A stretch of 12,246 nt of DNA from Bacilli bacterium (GTDB lineage: Bacteria; Bacillota_I; Bacilli_A; RF39; UBA660). The first letter of the stretch is position 1, and every line of letters starts with the position of its first letter. The translations under genes were made by a program, and so were the position numbers. Below, one piece after another: positions 6,876 to 11,740 of this stretch. The stretch spans positions 1 to 12,246 of the forward strand of contig CAAENH010000136.1 of the NCBI GenBank assembly GCA_900757295.1. The letters are read 5' to 3'. The notes under the pieces were generated by a model, which saw nothing but the letters and a program-made list of their open reading frames with translations, had not been told where the DNA came from and did no database searches.

Positions 6876-7034
6876 ATGGCCACATACAAAGAGATTGTTA
6901 CTAAGGCTATTATTGGTAAGGGTAAAAAAACAAGTAACACAAGTTGTTCAATAACTCCAGAGGTGACTCCAGATACTGTATTAGGGTGTTGGGTTATAAA
7001 TCATGAGTTGGTTTTTGGTGATAATTTATTTTGA
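6876..7034 (+). CDS. cotE: cotE, 5' part: outer spore coat morphogenetic protein, split by an inserted element
   Basis: ATG 6876 follows a strong AGAGGAGG (6861-6868). The 52-codon frame encodes the CotE N-terminus: 'MATYKEIVTKAIIGKGKK' aligns with the YREIITKAVVAKGRK start I recall for Bacillus CotE, and 'VLGCWVINHE' with its ILG-WIINHK. CotE organises the outer spore coat from the mother-cell side. After codon 44 the frame leaves cotE. The last eight codons (VVFGDNLF-like, ending at TGA 7032-7034) come from the inserted element. The remaining 133 residues are encoded at 10050-10457. If the element is excised at the CATGAGTT repeats, the joined gene has 178 codons including the stop, close to the ~181 residues of B. 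subtilis CotE. As it stands, the unexcised gene would give only a 52-residue fragment. Confidence 0.9.
   Translation: MATYKEIVTKAIIGKGKKTSNTSCSITPEVTPDTVLGCWVINHELVFGDNLF
7002..7009 (+). repeat. Left attachment core (attL), CATGAGTT
   Basis: This is the 8-bp direct repeat shared with 10050-10057. It begins at codon 43 (CAT GAG TT) of cotE. The flanking base differs on both sides (T before and G after here; A before and T after at the right end), so the identity is exactly 8 bp. Short identity is typical of large serine recombinase sites. Confidence 0.85.
7011..7029 (+). repeat. Left attP arm: 19-bp terminal inverted repeat
   Basis: GTTTTTGGTGATAATTTAT is the exact reverse complement of 10024-10042. 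It starts 1 bp inside the left core. In an excised circle the two arms would flank a 16-bp centre containing CATGAGTT, making a symmetric ~54-bp site, about the size of known serine integrase attP sites. Confidence 0.85.
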
Positions 7035-7038
7035 AATT

Positions 7039-7066
7039 AAAGATACTTTAGACAAAAGTATCTTTT
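7039..7066 (+). terminator. Hairpin terminator at the left end of the element
   Basis: An 11-bp stem AAAGATACTTT / AAAGTATCTTT (7039-7049 and 7055-7065) with loop AGACA; the T run is short (four). It lies 4 bp after the premature stop of the cotE 5' part, so it would end transcripts from the cotE promoter before the element's genes. Confidence 0.65.
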
Positions 7067-7079
7067 AATGTGCTATTAT
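7049..7079 (+). promoter_or_regulatory. Possible vegetative promoter of the ASCH gene
   Basis: TAGACA (7049-7054, starting in the last stem base of the terminator hairpin and covering its loop) and TATTAT (7074-7079) preceded by TGC form an extended -10 promoter with a 19-bp spacer. It is 22 bp before the start codon. Confidence 0.5.
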
Positions 7080-7100
7080 ATATAAATAAAGGTGGTATTA

Positions 7101-7511
7101 ATGAAAGTATTGAGTATTAAGGAACCATTTGCAACTTTAATAGCAAATGGTTTAAAGAAAATTGAAACAAGAAGTTGGAAAACTAATTATAGAGGTGAAA
7201 TTTTTATACATGCTAGTGGTAAAAGTTTAGCAAAAGAATATTTAACCAATGATTTTGTATTGGAAATAATTAAAGATTTGAATATGAATTATGGAAATAT
7301 TATTTGCAGATGTAATCTAACTGATTGTGTTTATATGGATGAAAAATTTTTAAATTTTATAAAAAATAATCCTAAAGAATATAATTTAGGTGACTATAAA
7401 TTAGGAAGGTATGCATGGATTTTAGAAGATGTCCAATTAATTTATCCAATACAAGCAAAGGGAAAATTGAACATTTGGAATTTTGAAGGAAAATATAAGT
7501 TAATGAAATAA
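7101..7511 (+). CDS. ASCH domain protein (element cargo)
   Basis: The 136-residue soluble protein starts at ATG 7101 after AAAGGTGGT (7088-7095); an in-frame GTG at 7092 lies inside that site and is rejected. The N-terminus 'VLSIKEPFATLIANGLKKIE' followed by TRSWKTNYRGEIFIHAS (to residue 39) is the classic ASCH signature. Related lines read S(I/L)xxPWAxLIxxGxKxIExRxWxTxYRGxxxIHAS. The C-terminal 'GRYAWILEDVQLIYPIQAKGKLNIW' also fits. ASCH domains are PUA-related folds that bind or process RNA or modified nucleosides; the E. coli member YqfB hydrolyses N4-acetylcytidine. Here it is the first gene inside the cotE element and is followed 84 bp later by an acetyltransferase. Its role in the element is not known. 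Confidence 0.88.
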   Translation: MKVLSIKEPFATLIANGLKKIETRSWKTNYRGEIFIHASGKSLAKEYLTNDFVLEIIKDLNMNYGNIICRCNLTDCVYMDEKFLNFIKNNPKEYNLGDYKLGRYAWILEDVQLIYPIQAKGKLNIWNFEGKYKLMK

Positions 7512-7557
7512 TTAATATAAATGGCGGTAGTATTGACAAAGTAATTTATGTATATTA

Positions 7558-7579
7558 CCATATATAACAGTATATATGG
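7558..7579. repeat. Perfect palindrome upstream of the GNAT gene (operator or hairpin)
   Basis: CCATATATA and TATATATGG (9 bp each, 7558-7566 and 7571-7579) are separated by ACAG. It lies 16 bp before the GNAT start codon, downstream of a consensus TTGACA at 7533-7538. There is no T run, so it is not a terminator; a repressor site or a hairpin in the leader is more likely. Confidence 0.6.
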
Positions 7580-7595
7580 GATATGGTGGATTTTA

Positions 7596-8162
7596 ATGGT
7601 TAATCTAAAAAGAATAGTAAGTGAAGATGAATTTGAGAAAGGAATAAAAGCTTTAATTTCTATATTCATTGAAGAATATCCATATTTTTCAACCTGGATA
7701 TCAAATAATATGTATCAATTTAAAAATGGAGAAAAGCAAATATTAGGCATTGAGAAAAAAGATGGAATAGTTGGTTATTTAATGATTCATTTTTGTAGTT
7801 CTAAAATAGTAAAAATAAATGGTATTTATATTTTTGATGAATTTAGTAATCAAGGCGTAGCCACTGCTGCTATAAATGAACTTATAAACAAACTGACGAA
7901 ACTCTTTATCGATTTAATATATATTCAAACAAGATTGGATAATAATTCAGTAGTTCATTTATTTGACAAAACAAATTTTCAATTAATTGGTACTAATTTT
8001 CATGAAGTAGAAAATAAGAATAATTGGGTTGCGTGTCATAAAATTAATTCTTCAATAACGAATGAACAAGAAATTGCACAAAAACTTTATAAAGTTTTTT
8101 TACCATTAAAGCAAAATGAAATTATTTCATTAAGAAATGAACATAAAAATACTTTATATTAA
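7596..8162 (+). CDS. GNAT family N-acetyltransferase (element cargo)
   Basis: The 188-residue soluble protein starts at ATG 7596 after GGTGGA (7585-7590). The frame extends upstream to 7548, but that would place the palindrome in coding sequence and lacks a ribosome binding site. The GNAT fold is visible as a strand pair 'GIEKKDGIVGYLMIHF' (51-66), the strand 'IVKINGIYIFDEF' (71-83) and the acetyl-CoA loop 'SNQGVATAAINELI' (84-97, of the Q-x-x-G-x-G/A type). Near residue 120-130 'NSVVHLFDKTNFQLIG' matches the usual late GNAT motif (N..(A/V)..(F/Y)...GF...G). The C-terminal 50 residues are variable and may be for substrate choice. The substrate is unknown. The stop codon lies inside a terminator, so transcription of the recombinase is separate. 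Confidence 0.8.
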   Translation: MVNLKRIVSEDEFEKGIKALISIFIEEYPYFSTWISNNMYQFKNGEKQILGIEKKDGIVGYLMIHFCSSKIVKINGIYIFDEFSNQGVATAAINELINKLTKLFIDLIYIQTRLDNNSVVHLFDKTNFQLIGTNFHEVENKNNWVACHKINSSITNEQEIAQKLYKVFLPLKQNEIISLRNEHKNTLY

Positions 8163-8174
8163 AGTGTTTTTTTT
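8146..8174 (+). terminator. Intrinsic terminator between cargo genes and recombinase unit
   Basis: An 11-bp stem (8146-8156 and 8160-8170, one G-T pair) with loop TAT and an 8-base T run. It separates ASCH-GNAT transcription from the recombinase unit. Confidence 0.85.
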
Positions 8175-8190
8175 ATTTAAACAACAATAA

Positions 8191-8218
8191 TCATAAATGG
8201 AAATTTAATTCATAAGTT
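8191..8218 (+). promoter_or_regulatory. Candidate sigma-E-like promoter of the recombinase unit
   Basis: TCATAAA (8191-8197), 13 bp, then CATAAGTT (8211-8218) partly match the sigma-E pattern (K-M-ATATT, 13-15 bp, CATACAnT). No good vegetative promoter is seen between the upstream terminator and the 39-codon ORF at 8243. The match is incomplete, so this is a hypothesis. Confidence 0.35.
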
Positions 8219-8242
8219 TAAATAAAAAGGAGCATAAAAAGC

Positions 8243-8362
8243 ATGGATAAAGTATTGAATATTAATTTATTTTATAAAGAAAACGGAGTAAAAATTTTAG
8301 AAGTATTAACTAATGATTTTAGTGATTTTTTGGATGACTATATAAAAAAAATAATAAAATAA
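8243..8362 (+). CDS. 39-residue small protein directly upstream of the recombinase
   Basis: ATG 8243 follows AAAAGGAG (8225-8232) at a somewhat long spacing of 10. The product 'MDKVLNINLFYKENGVKILE' continues to a Lys-rich end, with a short strand and a helix (FSDFLDDYIKKIIK). Its stop codon overlaps the ribosome binding site of the recombinase (AAAGGAG, 8361-8367), so the two are translationally coupled. Small ORFs of this style commonly precede serine recombinase genes in Firmicutes elements. The known directionality factor of the SPbeta recombinase (SprB) is also a very small protein, so a directionality role is possible. There is no sequence evidence beyond size and position. Confidence 0.65.
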   Translation: MDKVLNINLFYKENGVKILEVLTNDFSDFLDDYIKKIIK

Positions 8363-8371
8363 AGGAGAGTT

Positions 8372-10015
8372 ATGAATTATAATTGTTCTAATTATAAAGT
8401 AACATTAAAAAATTATAAATCAAGTGAAATTGCTAAATATATTAGATTGTCATTAGCTGATGAGACAATAGTTGGTGATGAAAGTGAAAGTGTTACTAAC
8501 CAAAGAAGATTGATGAATGAATTTATTACTAGAAATGGCAATATTGGTGAGAATTGTAAAGAATTTGTAGATGATGGTGTTAGTGGAACTAATTTTGATA
8601 GACCTGGTTGGAAAGAACTACAAGAAGCTATGGAAACTGGTAAAATTAAAGTTGTAATTACTAAAAGTTTATCAAGATTGGGAAGAAGTAATTTTGAATG
8701 TAGTTATTATTTAGATTGCTATTTTCCTGATAATAATATTAGATATATTGCCATACAAGAACAAATTGATACAGGTAATATAGAAAATTCTAACAATGAA
8801 TACGCTGCTTTGAATAATTTCATTAATGAAAAATATTCTAGAGATTTATCAAAGAATATAAGAAGAGTTTATAAAATAAAACAATTTGCCGGTGAATATA
8901 TGGGTGGCAAACCTGTGTTTGGATATATTAAAGATCCGAATGATAAACATAAATTAATTATAGATGAAGAGGCAGCAAATATCGTAAGAAAAGTATTTAA
9001 TTCATATTTAGAATTACAGTCCCAAAGTGCTGTTATGAAGATATTAAGCAACGAAAAAATTCCAATTCCTGAAGTGTATAAAAAAACTAGAAGAGGTTTA
9101 AAAGTGAAATTTCCTTATGAATGGAATTATCATACTATTAGAAGCATGCTAAGAAATAGAATGTATATAGGTGATATGGTTCAAAATGTTCATATAAAAA
9201 AAAGTTTTAGAGAAAAGAAAATTATTAAAACCAAAAAAGAAGATTGGATAATTGTTGAAGGAACACATGAACCTATTATTGAAAGAAGTATTTTTGAACG
9301 TGTTCAAGCTTTATTGGATGCTAATTATAGACAGCCAACTTCTGAATATCAAAGAATTTTTAAAGGGTTAATGTATTGTTATGAGTGTGGTCATAAAATA
9401 GGTGTTGGTAATCAAAAAAGGGATAATCGACCTATTGAAAAACAATATGTTTATACTTATTGTAATTTTTATCGAAAAAATAGTGCATATAACAAGTGTA
9501 CACCTCACACAATTAATTATAATAGTTTAGAAGAACAATTGCTTAATATTATTACAAAAATATGTAAAAAATATATTCATTTAATTGAATATGAAAATAT
9601 TATAAAAAAAAGAAAAAAGAATTTTTTTACATACACTGACTCTTTACAAAAGAGAATAACTAAATTAAAACTTGATATTAAAAGTATTGATTTGAAAATT
9701 GAAAAATTGTATATGGATAGATTGGACGAAATTATTTCATCTAATATTTACAAAAAATTAACAGATAAATTCGAGCAACAAAAGGAAAAAAAGAAAAAAG
9801 AAATTGCTGAATTAAAAATTTTAATTCAAGATTATAAAAAAGATGATTTTTTAGAAAGTCTATTGAAAACACAGAAGATAATTAAAGAATATTTTAAGAG
9901 TAGGAAAGAATCGCCAAAAGAATTAATTTTAAAAATCGTTGATAAAATTGAAATTCATCAAGATAAGAGTATTGATTTATATTTGAAAATAGAACAACTA
10001 AATAAAGTTGTTTAA
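8372..10015 (+). CDS. Large serine recombinase of the cotE element
   Basis: The 547-residue product starts at ATG 8372. The resolvase catalytic domain has the nucleophile in 'KYIRLS' (Ser27), then 'ESVTNQRRLMNEF' (39-51), 'FVDDGVSGTNFDRPG' and 'VVITKSLSRLGR', the standard catalytic Arg region. A recombinase domain follows (about 170-330: 'GEYMGGKPVFGYIKDPNDKH', 'WNYHTIRSMLRNRMYIGDMV'). A zinc ribbon has Cys336, Cys339, Cys364 and Cys376. A long Lys-rich coiled coil spans about 415-500, and the end 'ILKIVDKIEIHQDKSIDLYL' resembles DUF4368-type tails of Clostridial transposon recombinases (TnpX/TndX group). The length is close to skin SpoIVCA (about 500). All catalytic residues look intact. It is the only recombinase in the element and ends 9 bp before the right attP arm. 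Confidence 0.95.
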   Translation: MNYNCSNYKVTLKNYKSSEIAKYIRLSLADETIVGDESESVTNQRRLMNEFITRNGNIGENCKEFVDDGVSGTNFDRPGWKELQEAMETGKIKVVITKSLSRLGRSNFECSYYLDCYFPDNNIRYIAIQEQIDTGNIENSNNEYAALNNFINEKYSRDLSKNIRRVYKIKQFAGEYMGGKPVFGYIKDPNDKHKLIIDEEAANIVRKVFNSYLELQSQSAVMKILSNEKIPIPEVYKKTRRGLKVKFPYEWNYHTIRSMLRNRMYIGDMVQNVHIKKSFREKKIIKTKKEDWIIVEGTHEPIIERSIFERVQALLDANYRQPTSEYQRIFKGLMYCYECGHKIGVGNQKRDNRPIEKQYVYTYCNFYRKNSAYNKCTPHTINYNSLEEQLLNIITKICKKYIHLIEYENIIKKRKKNFFTYTDSLQKRITKLKLDIKSIDLKIEKLYMDRLDEIISSNIYKKLTDKFEQQKEKKKKEIAELKILIQDYKKDDFLESLLKTQKIIKEYFKSRKESPKELILKIVDKIEIHQDKSIDLYLKIEQLNKVV

Positions 10016-10023
10016 AAAATAAC

Positions 10024-10042
10024 ATAAATTATCACCAAAAAC
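10024..10042 (-). repeat. Right attP arm: 19-bp terminal inverted repeat
   Basis: ATAAATTATCACCAAAAAC is the exact reverse complement of 7011-7029. It is 7 bp inside the right core, so the centre of symmetry of the joined attP falls at the CA at the start of CATGAGTT. Confidence 0.85.
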
Positions 10043-10049
10043 TATTACA

Positions 10050-10057
10050 CATGAGTT
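10050..10057 (+). repeat. Right attachment core (attR), CATGAGTT
   Basis: Second copy of the 8-bp direct repeat. In the cotE frame it reads CAT GAG TT(T), the same codon phase as at 7002-7009. Confidence 0.85.
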
Positions 10058-10457
10058 TAACGGTACAAATAATAATGGCAAAATAAATGTTAATGGAAGT
10101 TTCGATGTAAATGTTTGGTATTCATATGATAATAATACTAAAACAGGGGTAGTTACAGATACTTTTAATTATAATGATAATATGAATATGAAATTAGAAA
10201 ATACTTCTAAATTAAATAATAAATCTGATATTATAGTTAGATCGTTAACTCAACCAACAGTAACAGATGTAAAAATAGAAAATGGAACAGTAAAAATGAA
10301 TGTTCAAAAAGAATTAGGAATTGAAGTTGTAGGAGATACAATGGTTAAGGTTAGTGTTGAAGAAGATGAAGATGATTATGAAATTCTTGAAGATGATGTT
10401 AGTGATGAAGATATAAAAAATATAGACGAGGAAGTTGACGAAGATTATTTAAAATAA
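10050..10457 (+). CDS. cotE: cotE, 3' part: residues 43-177 of the coat morphogenetic protein, no start of its own
   Basis: The frame from the right core reads [14 protein letters not shown], then '[20 protein letters not shown]', which aligns without gaps with [20 protein letters not shown] as I recall it from B. subtilis CotE. Later '[20 protein letters not shown]' matches the conserved LAEVVGETKVVVEV region, and the protein ends in a strongly acidic tail, also a CotE feature. There is no start codon with a ribosome binding site in the cotE-like part before the conserved core. An in-frame ATG at 10182 would skip the VNVWYSY motif. A stop at 10020-10022 closes the frame upstream, within the element. 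The segment is therefore expressed as CotE only after excision joins it to 6876-7001. Codons show no decay (no frameshifts or stops), which argues for continued selection. Confidence 0.9.
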   Translation, partial: [135 protein letters not shown]

Positions 10458-10492
10458 GGTGTCAACCAATTTATGTTGACACTTCTTTTTTT
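10457..10492 (+). terminator. Intrinsic terminator of cotE
   Basis: An 8-bp stem GTGTCAAC / GTTGACAC (10459-10466 and 10475-10482), extendable by a G-T and an A-T pair, with an 8-nt loop and a 7-base T run (10486-10492). Confidence 0.85.
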
Positions 10493-10504
10493 ATTTGATA
10501 TATT
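10476..10504 (+). promoter_or_regulatory. rpsP promoter, with its -35 inside the cotE terminator stem
   Basis: TTGACA (10476-10481) is a perfect -35 and is part of the right arm of the cotE terminator. TATATT follows at 10499-10504 after 17 bp. It is 27 bp before the rpsP start codon. Confidence 0.6.
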
Positions 10505-10530
10505 ATATACAGAAACAAGGAGGAAAGAAA

Positions 10531-10806
10531 ATGGCAGTTAAATTAAGATTAAAAAGAATGGGTGCTAAACAAAAACCATTCTATAGAGTTGTAGCAGCAG
10601 ATTCAAGAAGTCCTAGAGATGGTAGATTTATTGAAACAGTTGGTACTTATAATCCTATAAAAGAACCAGCAGAAGTTACTTTTAAAGAAGATAGAGTAAT
10701 GTATTGGTTAAGTAATGGAGCTATCCCAACTGATACTGTAAGAAACCTTTTAAGTAAACAAGGTATTATGAAAAAATTTGCTGATTCTAAAAAAGAAGGT
10801 AAATAA
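10531..10806 (+). CDS. rpsP: 30S ribosomal protein S16
   Basis: A 91-residue protein of the small ribosomal subunit. '[20 protein letters not shown]' and '[18 protein letters not shown]' are the signature of S16, and the length is normal. ATG 10531 follows AAGGAGGA (10517-10524); the frame extends upstream to 10495, but [11 protein letters not shown] is the family start. It forms an operon with khpA, which starts 3 bp after the stop, the order usual in Firmicutes. Confidence 0.98.
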   Translation: MAVKLRLKRMGAKQKPFYRVVAADSRSPRDGRFIETVGTYNPIKEPAEVTFKEDRVMYWLSNGAIPTDTVRNLLSKQGIMKKFADSKKEGK

Positions 10807-10809
10807 TAA

Positions 10810-11052
10810 ATGGAATTAGCAGAATATGCTGAATTTTTAGTAAAAAGTATTGTTAAAAATCCAGATATGATTAAGGTTAAAACTTTTGGAAAAGATGATG
10901 AAAATATTTTAGAAATTCTTGTTCCTGAAAATGAGATGGGCGTAGTTATAGGACGTCAAGGAAAAATGGCAAATGCACTAAGAACAATGATTTTAGCTTT
11001 TGCTTATATTAAAGGAATAAATAATGTTAAAATAAATATTGATTCTTTTTAA
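10810..11052 (+). CDS. khpA: KH-domain RNA-binding protein KhpA
   Basis: An 80-residue single KH-domain protein (YlqC/KhpA family) that usually pairs with KhpB and binds many small RNAs and mRNAs. The GxxG loop is GRQG at 48-51 within 'NEMGVVIGRQGKMANALRTM'. The N-terminus 'ELAEYAEFLVKSIVKNPD' is typical of KhpA. It lies 3 bp downstream of rpsP, as in B. subtilis. The further genes usually found in that operon (rimM, trmD, rplS) do not follow here. Confidence 0.95.
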   Translation: MELAEYAEFLVKSIVKNPDMIKVKTFGKDDENILEILVPENEMGVVIGRQGKMANALRTMILAFAYIKGINNVKINIDSF

Positions 11053-11108
11053 AAGTTTTTTTCTTTACATATTTTTTGTTTAATTTAATAAAATAATACG
11101 AAAGTGTG

Positions 11109-11136
11109 TTGTAACAAAATAAATTTATGATATAAT
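11109..11136 (+). promoter_or_regulatory. Promoter of the HD-domain protein gene
   Basis: TTGTAA (11109-11114) and a perfect TATAAT (11131-11136) with a 16-bp spacer. TGA before the -10 makes it extended. The Shine-Dalgarno GAGGTGA (11148-11154) follows. Confidence 0.7.
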
Positions 11137-11161
11137 TATTTGGTCTTGAGGTGAGAAGTGA

Positions 11162-11659
11162 ATGTCTAAAAAAAATAAAGACGAATTCTTAAAGATAATT
11201 AATGATATTGAAAATAATAATAAATTTAAAGAATTAGATAATGAATTACATCACGGAATAACTAGATATGGTCATTCATATCGTGTAGCTAAAGCTACAT
11301 ATAAATTATCTAAAACTCTTAAAATGAATTATATAGATGCTACTAGAGCAGCATTATTACATGATTTTTACTTAGATAGTGATTTTAGTATTGAAAAGTC
11401 TACTAAAATATTATCTATTCATCCTAATGTTGCTTTAATAAATGCAAAAAAATATTTTGAAATAAATGATATGCAAGCGAATATCATAAAATCTCATATG
11501 TTTCCTTTAAATGGTGTAAGACCAAAATATAAAGAAAGCTGGTTAGTTTCTTTAATTGATAAATCAGTAGCTGTTTATGAATTGTATCGTTTTAAATTTA
11601 AAATGGTTATTAATATTTGGGCAATATTTTTATTTAATGTAATTACATTAAACAAATAG
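11162..11659 (+). CDS. HD-domain phosphohydrolase
   Basis: The 165-residue protein contains the HD metal-binding set: His38 (GHSYRVA), His67-Asp68 (ALLHDFYL), His112 (IIKSHMFP) and Asp133 (SLIDKSVA). This superfamily hydrolyses phosphate esters, often of nucleotides; the substrate here is unknown. The last ~20 residues (MVINIWAIFLFNVITLNK) are hydrophobic and could sit in or at the membrane. ATG 11162 has a GAGGTGA site at good spacing. The gene stands alone, with its own promoter and terminator, just upstream of sigK. Confidence 0.88.
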   Translation: MSKKNKDEFLKIINDIENNNKFKELDNELHHGITRYGHSYRVAKATYKLSKTLKMNYIDATRAALLHDFYLDSDFSIEKSTKILSIHPNVALINAKKYFEINDMQANIIKSHMFPLNGVRPKYKESWLVSLIDKSVAVYELYRFKFKMVINIWAIFLFNVITLNK

Positions 11660-11665
11660 TTAAAT

Positions 11666-11693
11666 AAGAATAATAAAAAGTTATTCTTTTTTT
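11666..11693 (+). terminator. Intrinsic terminator after the HD-domain gene
   Basis: An 8-bp stem AAGAATAA / TTATTCTT (11666-11673 and 11681-11688) with a 7-nt loop, then a T run. Confidence 0.8.
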
Positions 11694-11740
11694 CTTATAA
11701 AAATATTTAAAAATAATATAATTTATTAAGGAAGTGAATT

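Larger units (their letters stand above)
7002..10049. mobile_element. 3,048-bp intervening element with serine recombinase, inserted in cotE
   Basis: The element separates two halves of cotE that are in the same phase at both borders. It contains, left to right, an attP-arm inverted repeat, a terminator hairpin, ASCH and GNAT genes, a 39-codon ORF, a large serine recombinase gene and the second attP-arm inverted repeat. An 8-bp direct repeat, CATGAGTT, is present at 7002-7009 and 10050-10057. One copy stays in cotE after excision. Removing 3,048 bp restores ...WVINHEFNG... with no lost or extra codon. The layout matches sporulation-excised intervening elements (skin in sigK is the known example), but the host gene and small size are different. 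There are no phage structural genes and no conjugation genes. Confidence 0.9.

Noticed and set aside
7002..10049. Insertion sequence or conjugative transposon
   Set aside because: There is no DDE transposase, relaxase or mating gene; the recombinase is of the serine type, and the short direct repeat is an attachment core rather than a target duplication.
6876..10457. cotE as an ordinary pseudogene killed by an insertion
   Set aside because: Both halves lack any other frameshift or stop, the border repeats are in the same codon phase, the promoter and ribosome binding site are preserved, and sigK is present. Not fully excluded without expression data.
10182..10457. Independent 91-residue acidic protein starting at ATG 10182
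   Set aside because: The frame continues upstream with the conserved VNVWYSY motif of CotE, and there is no ribosome binding site at 10182.
11053..11108. Terminator after khpA
   Set aside because: There is a T-rich run after the stop codon but no stem of useful length, so I cannot support a terminator there.
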